DNA of 64,000 nucleotides from NCBI GenBank assembly GCA_014649355.1, contig BMSW01000004.1, forward strand, positions 202,608 through 266,607. Direction: 5' to 3'. Positions 1 to 9,681 of the stretch are shown here, piece by piece; within the stretch, counting starts at the first letter, position 1, and the number at the start of each line of letters is the position of its first letter. Source of the DNA: Streptomyces althioticus (GTDB taxonomy: Bacteria > Actinomycetota > Actinomycetes > Streptomycetales > Streptomycetaceae). A program made the position numbers and the translations under genes. Below the pieces are notes generated by a model. The model saw only the letters and a program-made list of their open reading frames with translations. It searched no databases and had not been told where the DNA came from.

Positions 1-945
1 AGCGCCGCCACCTCGTCCACCGCTTCCGGGCAGGCCCACGGTCCCGCCCCCACGCAGGCCGGCGCCCCGGGCGGTCGCCGCGGCTCCCTCGGGCCGGTCG
101 GGCTGGTGCTGGCGGGCGGCATCTCCGTGCAGTTCGGCGGGGCGCTCGCGGTGACGCTGATGCCGCGCGCCGGGGCGCTCGGGGTGGTGACCCTGCGGCT
201 GCTGGTCGCGGCGGTGGTGCTGATGGTGGTGTGCCGGCCGCGGCTGCGTGGTCACTCGCGGACCGACTGGGGCACCGTGATCGTCTTCGGCGTCGCCATG
301 GCCGCGATGAACGGCCTCTTCTACCAGTCCGTCGCCCGCATCCCGCTCGGCCCGGCGGTCACCCTGGAGGTGCTGGGCCCGCTCACCCTCTCCGTGCTGG
401 CCTCCCGGCGCGCGGTCAACCTCGTGTGGGCCGCGCTGGCCCTCGTCGGCGTGTTCCTCCTCGGCGGCGGAGGCTTCAGCGGCCTCGACCCGCTGGGCGT
501 CGCGTTCGCCCTGGCCGCAGGCGCCATGTGGGCGGCGTACATCGTCTTCAGCGCGCGGACCGGACGCCGCTTCCCGCAGGCCGACGGGCTCGCGCTCGCC
601 ATGGCGGTGGCGGCGGTGCTGTTCCTGCCGCTGGGGGTGCTGGAGTCCGGTACGAAGCTGCTGGACCCGACGACGTTCGCGCTGGGCGCGGCGGTCGCGG
701 TGCTGTCGTCCGTCCTGCCGTACACCCTCGAACTCCTCGCGCTGCGACGCCTGCCCGCGTCGACGTTCGCGATCCTGATGAGCCTGGAACCGGCCCTCGC
801 GGCCACCGCAGGCTTCCTCGTCCTCGACCAGGCCCTCGCCGCGACGGAGGCCGCCGCCATCGCGCTGGTCATCGGGGCGAGCATGGGGGCGGTGCGGACG
901 CAGGTGGGGCGGGGGAAGGTGAAGAAGGCCGCAAGCGTCTCCTGA
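1..945 (+). CDS. EamA/RhtA-family metabolite exporter, 5' end outside window
   Basis: Inner-membrane drug/metabolite transporter of the EamA (DMT) family, which exports amino acids or related small metabolites; the substrate cannot be read here. About ten hydrophobic segments are visible, arranged as two EamA repeats. The frame is open from base 1, and the GTG at 106 lies inside the first membrane segment (GPVGLVLAGG...), so the true start is upstream of the window and this entry is 5'-partial. The preceding residues are Ala/Pro/Gly-rich, as expected for a cytosolic N-terminal tail. It ends with a basic tail (GRGKVKKAASVS). No partner gene follows closely. Confidence 0.9.
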   Translation, partial: SAATSSTASGQAHGPAPTQAGAPGGRRGSLGPVGLVLAGGISVQFGGALAVTLMPRAGALGVVTLRLLVAAVVLMVVCRPRLRGHSRTDWGTVIVFGVAMAAMNGLFYQSVARIPLGPAVTLEVLGPLTLSVLASRRAVNLVWAALALVGVFLLGGGGFSGLDPLGVAFALAAGAMWAAYIVFSARTGRRFPQADGLALAMAVAAVLFLPLGVLESGTKLLDPTTFALGAAVAVLSSVLPYTLELLALRRLPASTFAILMSLEPALAATAGFLVLDQALAATEAAAIALVIGASMGAVRTQVGRGKVKKAASVS

Positions 946-1096
946 CGATCGCCGCCCGTGTTGAGCCGCGGCGACACAGGAGTCGCTCCCGTCTCTCCCA
1001 GCACCCGGGGTCCTCCGTTGAACGGCCCCTGGGGCCGGTGTGGCGTTGCCCGTCGCGCGGCCGGGTAGGGTACGGGCACGCGCTGGGGGGAGCGGG

Positions 1097-1816
1097 ATGC
1101 TGGCGGGGGCGTTGGGTGATCTGATGCTGGGCCTGCTCGCCAGTTGTCTGAGCGGCCTGGCGGTGTGGCTGTGGCAGCGCGGCAAGCACACCCGTGAGCT
1201 GAGGCTGCGGATGAGCGTGGTCGGCGCCCGGCCCGGCGACACGTGCCTGATCGTCATGAGTAACAAGTACGGCGCCCCAGGCGCCACGGATCACCACGAC
1301 GTCCAGGCGATGATCGAGGCGGCCGTCGTCAGCCACAGCCTGGAGTGCGAGGTCGAGGTCGTCCGTGGTGACGACTTCCGCGGGAGCAACGGCAACCGGC
1401 CCGAGTTCTGCATCGGGGGCCCGCTCGGGGCGAACGCCCGCAGTGCGGGTCATGCCGCGCACACCCTGCCCGGCGTCACGTTTCACCCCTACGACCACCC
1501 CGAGCACCCGCTGGCCATCGAGGCGGGCGGGGTGCTCCATCGATGGAGCAGCGACAACGAGGCGTATGCGCTTCTCGCCAAGTTCACCGCTCCCGGCGGT
1601 GAGCGCCCCGTTATCCTGGTCTGCGGGCAGACCGCACTCTCCAACCACGCCGCCCTCTACTTCCTGCGCCGGTCGTACGGCCGGATAGTGGACACGGTCG
1701 CCTCCACCGACCGCTTCTGCCTGCTGCTGAAGGTGCCCTCGGTCCGCACCTACGGCCATCAGGGCGTCGTCCTGGACCGCGACCTCACGGACGTCGCCTT
1801 CCAGCACGGGGCGTGA
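1097..1816 (+). CDS. membrane-anchored protein of unknown function
   Basis: A 239-residue protein that I do not recognise. The ATG at 1097 is preceded by a G-rich Shine-Dalgarno (GGGGGGAG), which favours it over a GTG further upstream. Residues 1-24 form one hydrophobic segment followed by a basic stretch (WQRGKHTRE), consistent with an N-terminal anchor and a cytosolic body. The body reads like a small alpha/beta domain, with strand-like runs such as TCLIVMSNKYG and RPVILVCGQTALSN. The phrase VCGQTALSNHAA resembles a nucleotide- or NAD-type loop, but I cannot place it in a family. The gene stands alone, convergent with the XRE regulator downstream. Confidence 0.75.
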   Translation: MLAGALGDLMLGLLASCLSGLAVWLWQRGKHTRELRLRMSVVGARPGDTCLIVMSNKYGAPGATDHHDVQAMIEAAVVSHSLECEVEVVRGDDFRGSNGNRPEFCIGGPLGANARSAGHAAHTLPGVTFHPYDHPEHPLAIEAGGVLHRWSSDNEAYALLAKFTAPGGERPVILVCGQTALSNHAALYFLRRSYGRIVDTVASTDRFCLLLKVPSVRTYGHQGVVLDRDLTDVAFQHGA

Positions 1817-1843
1817 GCCCGCAGCCCGCCGCCACCGCTCTGC

Positions 1844-2227
1844 TCATCGCAGCGGGCAGGGGCGGTGCGGCTGTGGGCGGGCCGCGGGAGGATGAGGAAG
1901 CCTGCCGGTGCACGGCGTGCCCCAGAGGCGTACCGAGAGGTTGCCGACCGTGGCCGTTATCGTCAGCTCGCCGCCGATGGCGTGCAGGTACGCCGCCATC
2001 GTCGAAGTGTCGAGGCGAGCCGCGCCCCGCTCGATCTGACTGACCCGGCCCTGGGTGACCCCCATCGCCTTGGCCACCTGGGTCTGGGTAAGGCCCTGTG
2101 CCTTCCTGAGTGAGGCCAACTCGTGCCCTCGCTCCGCGTCGATCATCTCCGCCTTGATGGCGTCGATCCGCTCACGCTTCTCGCGGGTGATGTCGGCCGT
2201 CAGATCGTCCATGGAGCCCAGATTCAT
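1844..2227 (-). CDS. XRE-family regulator, HigA-like antitoxin without a visible toxin
   Basis: DNA-binding protein with one Cro/C1-type helix-turn-helix ([19 protein letters not shown], about residues 45-63). The layout is that of HigA-type antitoxins: an N-terminal helix rich in Lys/Arg/Asp, then the HTH, then a short beta-rich tail ([15 protein letters not shown]). I chose the ATG at 2227 because a GGAGGG Shine-Dalgarno sits eight bases upstream; a GTG at 2278 would add 17 residues but has no clear Shine-Dalgarno. The last ~27 residues are Pro/Arg-rich and may not be part of the fold. No HigB/RelE-like ORF lies on either side, so the partner is missing or elsewhere. An operator-like palindrome lies about 60 bases upstream, which suggests autoregulation. 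Confidence 0.8.
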   Translation of the reverse strand: MNLGSMDDLTADITREKRERIDAIKAEMIDAERGHELASLRKAQGLTQTQVAKAMGVTQGRVSQIERGAARLDTSTMAAYLHAIGGELTITATVGNLSVRLWGTPCTGRLPHPPAARPQPHRPCPLR

Positions 2228-2286
2228 CTGCCCTGCCCTCCTGTCTTCGAAGAAGCGCGGCTCGTGGAGTTCTGCCACAACGGGAG

Positions 2287-2301
2287 ATTAGTTCACCTAA
2301 T
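2287..2301. promoter_or_regulatory. palindromic operator candidate of the XRE regulator
   Basis: The 15-base sequence ATTAGTTCACCTAAT is an inverted repeat with one mismatched pair and a central C. It is one of the few AT-rich spots in the area and lies upstream of the XRE gene on the minus strand. Short symmetric TTAG/CTAA sites are typical for autoregulating HigA-type repressors. It contains half of a DmdR1 iron box (TCACCTAA) but not the full 19-base site. Confidence 0.5.
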
Positions 2302-2427
2302 AATCCGGCCTCAGTTGCGCTGGGAAAAAATGCATGCAAGCACGCTTGCTTGTTTCCTGACCCCCTGCCATGCTCCCCCCAACCACGCCGCACACCGCCG
2401 TGTCCGTGTCCCGAGGGGAGCGACCTC

Positions 2428-3240
2428 GTGTCCGATCCGACGCCTGTGATCGACGATCTGCGTGAGGAGAGTGAGGAGCTCGACCGGCTGGTGGCCCGGC
2501 TGGAGCCGGAGCGGTGGGCGTTGCCCACGCCTGCCGCCGGATGGACCGTCGCCCACCAGATCGGGCACCTCGCCTGGACGGACCACTGCGCCCTGACCGC
2601 CGTCACCGACGCCGACGGCTTCCAGGCGATCGTCGAGCAGGCACTCGCCTCCCCCCACACGTACGTCGACGACGGCGCCGAGGAGTACGCCCGCGCCGAG
2701 CCCGCCGCGCTGCTCGCCCGCTGGCGGGAGGGGCGCGCGGCGCTGGGGAAGGCGCTGCGGGAGGCGCCGACGGGGGCGCGGTTCCCCTGGTTCGGGCCGC
2801 CGATGTCCGCCGCCTCCGTGGCCACCGCCCGCCTGATGGAGACCTGGGCGCACGCCCAGGACGTCGCCGACACGCTCGGCGTGACCCGCGCGCCCACCGC
2901 CCGCCTCCGGCACATCGCCTGGCTCGGCGTCCGCACCCGCGACTTCGCCTACGGCGTGCACGGCCTCACCCCGCCCGCCGACCCCTTCCGCGTCGAGCTG
3001 ACCGCGCCGGACGGCGGTGACGTCTGGGCGTACGGGCCCGAGGACGCCCCGCAGCGCGTCACCGGCCCCGCCCTCGACTTCTGCCTCCTGGTCACCCAGC
3101 GCGCCCACCGCGCCGACCTCGCACTCACCGCCGACGGCCCCGACGCCGACCGCTGGCTGGACGTCGCGCAGGCCTTCGCCGGGCCTCCCGGCGGCGGGCG
3201 CGAGCCGAAGAAGGACGCTGAGGGGGACGGCGCGCGGTGA
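2428..3240 (+). CDS. TIGR03084-family (DinB/MDMPI-like) metal-binding protein
   Basis: A 270-residue protein of the DinB/mycothiol-dependent maleylpyruvate isomerase superfamily, TIGR03084 type. The four-helix N-terminal domain carries the usual histidines ([15 protein letters not shown] near residues 37-51 and [11 protein letters not shown] near 142) that hold a metal ion. The C-terminal part is an SCP2-like sheet. The GTG at 2428 is supported by a GAGGGGAG Shine-Dalgarno seven bases upstream. It opens a long operon and its stop overlaps the start of the AtuA-like gene by four bases. The context suggests a role in branched acyl-CoA catabolism, possibly thiol-adduct or isomerase chemistry; that is inference. 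Confidence 0.88.
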   Translation: MSDPTPVIDDLREESEELDRLVARLEPERWALPTPAAGWTVAHQIGHLAWTDHCALTAVTDADGFQAIVEQALASPHTYVDDGAEEYARAEPAALLARWREGRAALGKALREAPTGARFPWFGPPMSAASVATARLMETWAHAQDVADTLGVTRAPTARLRHIAWLGVRTRDFAYGVHGLTPPADPFRVELTAPDGGDVWAYGPEDAPQRVTGPALDFCLLVTQRAHRADLALTADGPDADRWLDVAQAFAGPPGGGREPKKDAEGDGAR

Positions 3241-4928
3241 CCTCACAGCCCTTGCGCGTCGGCAACTTCTCCGGCTTCTACGGCGACCGCTCCGACGCCC
3301 TGCGCGAGATGCTGACCGGCGGCGACCTCGACGTCCTCACCGGCGACTACCTCGCCGAACTGACCATGCTGATCCTGGCCCGCGACCGGCTGAAGGACCC
3401 CTCCGCCGGATACGCCCGCACCTTCCTGCGCCAGGTGGAGGACACCCTGGGCCTTGCCCACGAGAAGGGCGTCCGGATCGTCACCAACGCCGGCGGGCTC
3501 AATCCGGCCGGACTCGCCCAAGCCGTACGGGAGGTGGCGGGCCGCCTCGGCATCCCCCTGCGCGTCGCCCACGTCGAGGGCGACGACCTCACCGCCCGCC
3601 ACCCCGGCAGCCTCGCCGCGCACGCGTACCTCGGCGGCTTCGGTATCGCGGAGTGCCTGCGGGCCGGCGCCGACGTGGTCGTCACCGGGCGGGTCACCGA
3701 CGCCGCCCTCGTCACCGGGCCCGCCGCCGCGCACTTCGGCTGGAAGCCGTCGGACCACGACCGGCTGGCCGGCGCGGTCGTCGCCGGGCACGTGCTGGAG
3801 TGCGGGACGCAGGCGACCGGCGGCAACTACGCCTTCTTCACCGAACGCGACCCCAGCGAGCTGCGGCGCCCCGGCTTCCCCCTCGCCGAGATCCACCCCG
3901 ACGGCTCCGGCGTGGTCACCAAGCACCCCGGCACCGGCGGGTTCGTCGACGTCGGCACGGTCACCGCGCAGCTGTTGTACGAGACGGGCGGCGCCCGGTA
4001 CGCCGGGCCGGACGTCACCGCGCGCCTGGACACCGTCACGCTGACCCAGGACGGCCCCGGCCGGGTGCGGATCGAGGGGGTGCGGGGGGAGGCCCCGCCG
4101 CCCACGCTCAAGGTGGGCCGCAACCGGCTCGGGGGGTTCCGCAACGAGGTCGTCTTCGTGCTCACCGGACTCGACATCGAGGCCAAGGCCGCGCTGGTCC
4201 GCGAGCAGATGGGCGACGCCCTCGCCGTGTCCCCGCCCGCGGACGTGCGGTGGGACCTCGCCCGTACCGACAAGCCCGACGCCGACACCGAGGAGACCGC
4301 CAGCGCGCTGCTGCGGCTCGTCGTACGGGACCCGGACCAGCAGAAGGTGGGGCGGGTGCTCAGCGGGGCCGCGATCGAGCTGGCGTTGGCCAGTTACCCC
4401 GGGTTCCATGTGGTGGCGCCACCGGGGAAGGGCTCGCCCTATGGAGTCTTCGAGGATGTGTACGTGCCCCATGGGGACGTCGACCACGTGGCCGTCCTCC
4501 ACGACGGGCGTCGGATCACCGTGGACCCGCCCCAGGACACCGCCGCACTCGACGACGTACCGGAGCCGCAGCTTCCCCAGCCGCTGCCGCCGGGGCGGAC
4601 CACCCGCGCGCCCCTCGGTCGGGTCGTCGGGGCCCGCAGCGGCGACAAGGGCGGGAACGCCAACGTCGGCGTGTGGGCGCGGACGGACGACGCCTGGCGG
4701 TGGCTCGCGCACGAGCTGACCGTCGAGCGGTTCCGGGAGCTCATCCCCGAGGCCCGCGACCTGCCCGTCACCCGGCACCCGCTGCCGAACCTGCGCGCCC
4801 TGAACTTCGTCGTCGAGGGGATCCTCGGCGAGGGCGTCGCCGCGCAGGCCCGTTTCGATCCGCAGGCCAAGGCGCTGGGGGAGTGGCTGCGCTCCCGGTA
4901 CGCCGACATCCCGGAGGTGCTCCTGTGA
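3237..4928 (+). CDS. AtuA-like protein (DUF1446, acyclic terpene utilisation)
   Basis: A 563-residue DUF1446 protein, the family named after AtuA of the Pseudomonas geraniol/citronellol pathway, whose exact reaction is not established. The large N-terminal domain ([17 protein letters not shown]...) contains [14 protein letters not shown], and the C-terminal ~110 residues form the usual small domain with [15 protein letters not shown]. Full length for the family. The GTG start lies inside the stop of the previous gene (GTGA overlap), and its own stop overlaps the next gene the same way, so the three are translationally coupled. Its conserved linkage to an acyl-CoA carboxylase suggests action on a carboxylated or hydroxylated branched acyl-CoA. 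Confidence 0.9.
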   Translation: MTSQPLRVGNFSGFYGDRSDALREMLTGGDLDVLTGDYLAELTMLILARDRLKDPSAGYARTFLRQVEDTLGLAHEKGVRIVTNAGGLNPAGLAQAVREVAGRLGIPLRVAHVEGDDLTARHPGSLAAHAYLGGFGIAECLRAGADVVVTGRVTDAALVTGPAAAHFGWKPSDHDRLAGAVVAGHVLECGTQATGGNYAFFTERDPSELRRPGFPLAEIHPDGSGVVTKHPGTGGFVDVGTVTAQLLYETGGARYAGPDVTARLDTVTLTQDGPGRVRIEGVRGEAPPPTLKVGRNRLGGFRNEVVFVLTGLDIEAKAALVREQMGDALAVSPPADVRWDLARTDKPDADTEETASALLRLVVRDPDQQKVGRVLSGAAIELALASYPGFHVVAPPGKGSPYGVFEDVYVPHGDVDHVAVLHDGRRITVDPPQDTAALDDVPEPQLPQPLPPGRTTRAPLGRVVGARSGDKGGNANVGVWARTDDAWRWLAHELTVERFRELIPEARDLPVTRHPLPNLRALNFVVEGILGEGVAAQARFDPQAKALGEWLRSRYADIPEVLL

Positions 4929-6523
4929 CGGTCCTCGCGTCCGCCCTGAACCCGTCCGACCCGGACCACCGCGAGAACCGGGAAGCGATGCTCGCCAAGC
5001 TGGCGGAGCTCGACGCCGAGCACGCCAAGGCCCTCGCGGGCGGCGGCGAGAAGTACGTCGAGCGGCACCGGAAACGCGGGAAGCTGCTGGCCCGTGAGCG
5101 GATCGAGCTGCTGCTCGACCCGGACACCCCGTTCCTGGAGCTGTCCCCGCTGGCCGGCTGGGGCAGCGACTGGACCGTCGGCGCGTCCATGGTCACCGGC
5201 ATCGGGGTCGTCGAGGGCGTCGAGTGCATGATCACGGCCAACGACCCGACCGTGCGCGGCGGCGCCAGCAACCCCTGGTCGCTGAGGAAGGCCCTGCGCG
5301 CCAACGACATTGCGCTCGCCAACCGGCTCCCCGTCATCAGCCTCGTCGAGTCCGGCGGCGCCGACCTGCCCTCGCAGAAGGAGATCTTCATCCCGGGCGG
5401 TGCGATCTTCCGCGACCTGACCCGGCTGTCGGCGGCGGGCATCCCCACGATCGCCGTCGTCTTCGGCAACTCCACGGCGGGCGGCGCGTACATCCCCGGC
5501 ATGTCCGACCACGCGATCATGGTCAAGGAACGCGCCAAGGTGTTCCTCGGCGGCCCGCCGCTGGTGAAGATGGCGACCGGCGAGGAGAGCGACGACGAGT
5601 CCCTGGGCGGCGCCGACATGCACGCCCGCGTCTCCGGCCTCGCCGACCACTTCGCCGTGGACGAGCCGGACGCGCTGCGCCAGGCCCGCCGGGTCGTCGC
5701 CCGCCTCAACCACCGCAAGGCGTACCCCGATCCGGGCCCCGCCGAGCCGCCCAAGTACGACCCGGAGGAGCTGCTGGGCATCGTCCCCGGCGACCTGAAG
5801 ATCCCCTTCGACCCGCGCGAGGTGATCGCGAGGATCGTCGACGCCTCCGACTTCGACGAGTTCAAGCCGCTGTACGGCACCAGCCTGGTCACCGGCTGGG
5901 CGTCCCTGCACGGCTACCCGGTCGGCATCCTCGCCAACGCGCAGGGCGTGCTCTTCAGCGAGGAGTCGCAGAAGGCCGCCCAGTTCATCCAGCTGGCCAA
6001 CCAGCGCGACATCCCGCTGCTGTTCCTGCACAACACCACCGGCTACATGGTCGGCAAGGAGTACGAGCAGGGCGGCATCATCAAGCACGGCGCCATGATG
6101 ATCAATGCGGTCTCCAACTCCCGCGTCCCGCACCTGTCCGTCCTCATGGGCGCCTCCTACGGCGCCGGCCACTACGGCATGTGCGGACGGGCCTACGGCC
6201 CGCGCTTCCTGTTCGCCTGGCCCAGCGCCAAGTCCGCGGTGATGGGCCCGCAGCAGCTCGCCGGCGTGCTGTCCATCGTCGCCCGCCAGTCGGCGGCCGC
6301 GAAGGGACGGCCGTACGACGACGAGGCGGACGCGGCGCTGCGCGCCATGGTGGAGCAGCAGATCGAGTCCGAGTCCCTGCCGATGTTCCTGTCCGGGCGG
6401 CTGTACGACGACGGCGTCATCGACCCGCGCGACACCCGCACCGTCCTCGGCCTGTGCCTGTCCGCCGTCCACACCGCGCCCTACGAGGGCGCGCGCGGCG
6501 GCTTCGGCGTCTTCCGGATGTGA
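4925..6523 (+). CDS. acyl-CoA carboxylase carboxyltransferase (beta) subunit, methylcrotonyl/geranyl-CoA type
   Basis: A 532-residue biotin-dependent carboxyltransferase of the MccB/AtuC/LiuB class. It transfers a carboxyl group from carboxybiotin on the partner alpha subunit to an acyl-CoA. Both crotonase-like halves are present: the acyl-CoA binding half with NSTAGGAYIPGMSD and GGPPLVKMATGE, and the C-terminal half with GASYGAGHYGMCGRAYGPRF. The start is the GTG of the GTGA overlap with the AtuA-like gene; a much longer in-phase upstream frame is a GC-driven extension. The alpha subunit begins nine bases after the stop. Substrate assignment between methylcrotonyl-CoA and a longer isoprenoid acyl-CoA cannot be made from sequence reading alone. 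Confidence 0.93.
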   Translation: MTVLASALNPSDPDHRENREAMLAKLAELDAEHAKALAGGGEKYVERHRKRGKLLARERIELLLDPDTPFLELSPLAGWGSDWTVGASMVTGIGVVEGVECMITANDPTVRGGASNPWSLRKALRANDIALANRLPVISLVESGGADLPSQKEIFIPGGAIFRDLTRLSAAGIPTIAVVFGNSTAGGAYIPGMSDHAIMVKERAKVFLGGPPLVKMATGEESDDESLGGADMHARVSGLADHFAVDEPDALRQARRVVARLNHRKAYPDPGPAEPPKYDPEELLGIVPGDLKIPFDPREVIARIVDASDFDEFKPLYGTSLVTGWASLHGYPVGILANAQGVLFSEESQKAAQFIQLANQRDIPLLFLHNTTGYMVGKEYEQGGIIKHGAMMINAVSNSRVPHLSVLMGASYGAGHYGMCGRAYGPRFLFAWPSAKSAVMGPQQLAGVLSIVARQSAAAKGRPYDDEADAALRAMVEQQIESESLPMFLSGRLYDDGVIDPRDTRTVLGLCLSAVHTAPYEGARGGFGVFRM

Positions 6524-6531
6524 GGCAACCC

Positions 6532-8376
6532 GTGATTACTTCCGTCCTCGTGGCGAACCGCGGTGAGATCGCCTGCCGCATCGCCCGCACCTGCCGTGAC
6601 CTCGGCATCGCGACCGTCGCCGTGCACTCCGACGCCGACGCGGGCGCCCTCCACGCACGCGTCGCCGACACCGCCGTACGGCTCCCCGGCTCGGCGCCCG
6701 CCGACACGTACCTGCGCGGCGACCTGATCGTGAAGGCCGCCCTCGCGGCCGGTGCGGACGCCGTGCACCCCGGCTACGGCTTCCTCTCCGAGAACGCCGA
6801 CTTCGCGCGCGCCGTCCGGGACGCGGGCCTGGTGTGGATCGGGCCGCCGCCGGAGGCCATCGAGGCGATGGCGTCCAAGACGCGCGCCAAGCAGCTCATG
6901 GGCGTCGCACCGCTCACCGACGTCACCGAGGCCGACCTGCCGGTGCTGGTGAAGGCCGCCGCCGGCGGCGGTGGACGCGGCATGCGCGTCGTCCGTGACC
7001 TCGCCGACCTGGACGCCGAACTGGCCGCCGCCCGAGCGGAGGCGGCGAGCGCGTTCGGTGACGGGGAGGTGTTCGTCGAGCCGTACCTGGAGAACGGCCG
7101 CCACGTCGAGGTGCAGGTCCTGGCCGACACCCACGGCACGGTGTGGGCGCTCGGCACCCGCGACTGCTCCCTCCAGCGCCGTCACCAGAAGGTGATCGAG
7201 GAGGCCCCGGCGCCCGGCCTCTCCGACGCGCTCACCGAGGAACTGCACACGCTCGCCGTACGCGCCGCCCGCGCGGTCGGCTACGTCGGCGCCGGCACCG
7301 TGGAGTTCCTGGTCGCGGGCGAACGGGCGCACTTCCTGGAGATGAACACCCGGCTCCAGGTAGAACACCCCGTCACTGAGGAGGTGTTCGGCGTCGATCT
7401 CGTCGCCCAGCAGATCCGGGTCGCCGAGGGCCACGCGCTGGACCCCGAGCCGCCGGCCCCGCGCGGCCACGCCGTCGAGGCCCGCCTCTACGCCGAGGAC
7501 CCCGCCCACGACTGGGCCCCGCAGACCGGCCGCCTCCACCGCCTCGCCGTCCCCGGCGCCGTCCGCCTCGACACCGGCTACACCGACGGCGACGACGTCG
7601 GCGTCCACTACGACCCGATGCTCGCCAAGGTCGTCGCCCACGCCCCGACCCGCGCGGAGGCGGTCCGCAAACTCGCGGCCGCCCTGGAACGCGCCGTGAT
7701 CCACGGCCCCGTCACCAACCGCGACCTCCTCGTCCGCTCCCTGCGCCACGAGGAGTTCGCCCAGGCCCGCATGGACACCGGCTTCTACGACCGCCACCTG
7801 CCCGCCCTCACCGCGCCCGCCCCCGACCCGTACGCCCCGCTCGCCGCCGCCCTCGCCGACGCGCACGGCCGCTCCCGCTTCGGCGGCTGGCGCAACGTGC
7901 CCTCGCAGCCGCAGGTCAAGCGGTACGCGGTGAACGGCCAGGAGCACGAGGTGCGTTACCGCCACACCCGCACCGGCCTGACGGCCGACGGCGTGACGGT
8001 CGTCCACGCCGACGCGTCCCTGGTGATCCTCGAAACCGACGGCGTACGCCGCCGCTACGAGGTCGCCCGCTACGGCGACCGCGTCCACGTCGGCTCCACG
8101 GCCCTCACCGCCCTCCCCCGCTTCCCCGCCCCCGAGGCCGACCACGCCCCGGGCTCCCTCCTCGCCCCGATGCCGGGCACGGTGGTCCGCATCGCGGAGG
8201 GCGTCGCCGAGGGCGCGTCGGTGGAGGCGGGCCGGCCCCTGCTCTGGCTGGAGGCGATGAAGATGCAGCACAAGATCACGGCCCCCACCACAGGAACCCT
8301 GACCACCCTCCACGCGAGGGAGGGCCAACAGGTGGAAGTCGGCACCCTGCTGGCGGTGGTGGAAGAAGCCCCCTGA
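6532..8376 (+). CDS. acyl-CoA carboxylase biotin carboxylase/BCCP (alpha) subunit
   Basis: A 614-residue alpha subunit that carboxylates its own biotin using ATP and bicarbonate. In order: biotin carboxylase N-domain (VLVANRGEIACRIAR), ATP-grasp with KAAAGGGGRGMRVVRD and EMNTRLQVEHPVTEE, the carboxylase C-domain, a linker, and a biotinyl domain with EAMKM (Lys577). A GAGG Shine-Dalgarno precedes the GTG at 6532. The connector between the first ATP-grasp strand and PVLVKAAAGGGG is about 15 residues shorter than in E. coli AccC, which removes part of the usual loop. The reading frame is otherwise intact. Partner of the beta subunit directly upstream. Confidence 0.93.
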   Translation: MITSVLVANRGEIACRIARTCRDLGIATVAVHSDADAGALHARVADTAVRLPGSAPADTYLRGDLIVKAALAAGADAVHPGYGFLSENADFARAVRDAGLVWIGPPPEAIEAMASKTRAKQLMGVAPLTDVTEADLPVLVKAAAGGGGRGMRVVRDLADLDAELAAARAEAASAFGDGEVFVEPYLENGRHVEVQVLADTHGTVWALGTRDCSLQRRHQKVIEEAPAPGLSDALTEELHTLAVRAARAVGYVGAGTVEFLVAGERAHFLEMNTRLQVEHPVTEEVFGVDLVAQQIRVAEGHALDPEPPAPRGHAVEARLYAEDPAHDWAPQTGRLHRLAVPGAVRLDTGYTDGDDVGVHYDPMLAKVVAHAPTRAEAVRKLAAALERAVIHGPVTNRDLLVRSLRHEEFAQARMDTGFYDRHLPALTAPAPDPYAPLAAALADAHGRSRFGGWRNVPSQPQVKRYAVNGQEHEVRYRHTRTGLTADGVTVVHADASLVILETDGVRRRYEVARYGDRVHVGSTALTALPRFPAPEADHAPGSLLAPMPGTVVRIAEGVAEGASVEAGRPLLWLEAMKMQHKITAPTTGTLTTLHAREGQQVEVGTLLAVVEEAP

Positions 8377-8392
8377 GGGCCGCAGGCCCTCC

Positions 8393-8420
8393 AGGGGCGC
8401 GGGGAACTGCGCGCCCAGCC
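8393..8420. repeat. copy of the GGGGCGCGGGGAACTGCGCG intergenic repeat
   Basis: A single-arm copy of the 21-22 base element that recurs at five loci here. It lies 17 bases after the carboxylase stop and 60 bases before the acyl-CoA dehydrogenase. It is preceded by a small hairpin (GAGGGCC...GGCCCTC, about 8375-8390). Together they may act as a weak terminator or processing signal inside the operon. Confidence 0.75.
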
Positions 8421-8481
8421 ACACACAACCCGCACCGCCCCCCCCCCCGACGACTCAAGCCTCTCCTCCCAAGGAGCCCAC

Positions 8482-9645
8482 ATGCCGGTGATCGAGTCAG
8501 AAGAGCACAAGGCCCTCCGCACAGCGGTATCCGCCCTCGGCCACAAATACGGCCGCGCCTACTTCACCCGCACCGTCGAAGAGGGCAGGCCCGCCACAGA
8601 ACTCTGGGCGGAGGCCGCCAAACTCGGCTACCTCGGCGTCAACCTCCCGGAGGAGCACGGCGGCGGAGGCGGCGGCATCTCCGAACTCTCCATCGTCCTG
8701 GAGGAACTCGGCGCCGCCGGCTGCCCGCTCCTCCTCATGGTGGTCTCCCCCGCCATCTGCGGCACAGTGATAGCCCGCTTCGGTACCGAGGACCAGAAGC
8801 GCACCTGGCTGCCCGCCCTCGCCGACGGCACCCGCACCATGGCCTTCGGCATCACCGAGCCCGACGCCGGCTCCAACTCCCACCGCATCACCACGACCGC
8901 GCGCCGCGACCCCGCCACCGGCGACTGGCTCCTCACCGGCCGCAAGGTGTTCGTCTCCGGCGTGGACATCGCCGACGCCACCCTGATCGTCGGCCGCACC
9001 GAGGACGCCCGCACCGGGCGCCTGAAGCCCTGCCTGTTCATCGTCCCGCGCGACACCCCGGGCTTCGAACGCCGCAAGATCGACATGGAACTGAACGCGG
9101 CGGAGAAGCAGTTCGAGCTGGTCCTCGACGACGTGCGGCTGCCCGCCGACGCGCTCGTCGGCGACGAGGACGCCGGTCTGCTGCAGCTGTTCGCCGGGCT
9201 GAACCCCGAGCGCATCATGACGGCCGCGTTCGCGATCGGCATGGGCCGCTTCGCGCTGGCCCGCGCCGTCGAGTACGCCCGCGACCGCACCGTCTGGAAG
9301 GCGCCCATCGGCTCCCACCAGGCGATCGCCCACCCCCTCGCGCAGGCGCACATCGACCTCGAACTGGCCCGGCTGATGATGCAGAAGGCCGCCCACCTCT
9401 ACGACGCCGGCGACGACATCGGCGCCGGGGAGGCCGCCAACATGGCCAAGTACGCGGCGGCGGAGGCCTGTGTGAAGGCCGTCGACCAGGCCGTGCACAC
9501 CCTCGGCGGCAACGGCCTCACCCGTGAGTTCGGACTCGCCTCGCTGATAACGGCCGCGCGCGTGTCTCGTATCGCGCCGGTCAGCCGGGAGATGATTCTC
9601 AACTACGTCTCCCACCAGACCCTGGGCCTGCCCAAGTCGTACTAG
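8482..9645 (+). CDS. acyl-CoA dehydrogenase
   Basis: A 387-residue FAD-dependent acyl-CoA dehydrogenase that introduces an alpha,beta double bond into an acyl-CoA. The three-domain fold is visible: helical N-domain, central beta domain with MAFGITEPDAGSNSHRI (flavin/substrate contact), and helical C-domain ending with HTLGGNGLTREFGL. Normal family length. The ATG is supported by AAGGAG five bases upstream. It sits after a repeat-bearing 105-base gap and 36 bases before the ligase gene, so it is probably the second segment of the same catabolic operon. Isovaleryl- or citronellyl-type substrates fit the context but are inference. Confidence 0.93.
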   Translation: MPVIESEEHKALRTAVSALGHKYGRAYFTRTVEEGRPATELWAEAAKLGYLGVNLPEEHGGGGGGISELSIVLEELGAAGCPLLLMVVSPAICGTVIARFGTEDQKRTWLPALADGTRTMAFGITEPDAGSNSHRITTTARRDPATGDWLLTGRKVFVSGVDIADATLIVGRTEDARTGRLKPCLFIVPRDTPGFERRKIDMELNAAEKQFELVLDDVRLPADALVGDEDAGLLQLFAGLNPERIMTAAFAIGMGRFALARAVEYARDRTVWKAPIGSHQAIAHPLAQAHIDLELARLMMQKAAHLYDAGDDIGAGEAANMAKYAAAEACVKAVDQAVHTLGGNGLTREFGLASLITAARVSRIAPVSREMILNYVSHQTLGLPKSY

Positions 9646-9681
9646 GCGACCGGCGGGCCTCCCGGCCGTCTTGGAGGAACC

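Noticed and set aside
2288..2300. Half of an iron box (TCACCTAA) near the XRE gene
   Set aside because: The full 19-base DmdR1 site is not present; only one half matches.
3017..4924. N-terminal extension of the carboxyltransferase through the AtuA-like gene
   Set aside because: The real start is the GTG at 4925; the upstream in-frame sequence is Arg/Pro-rich and out of phase with AtuA.
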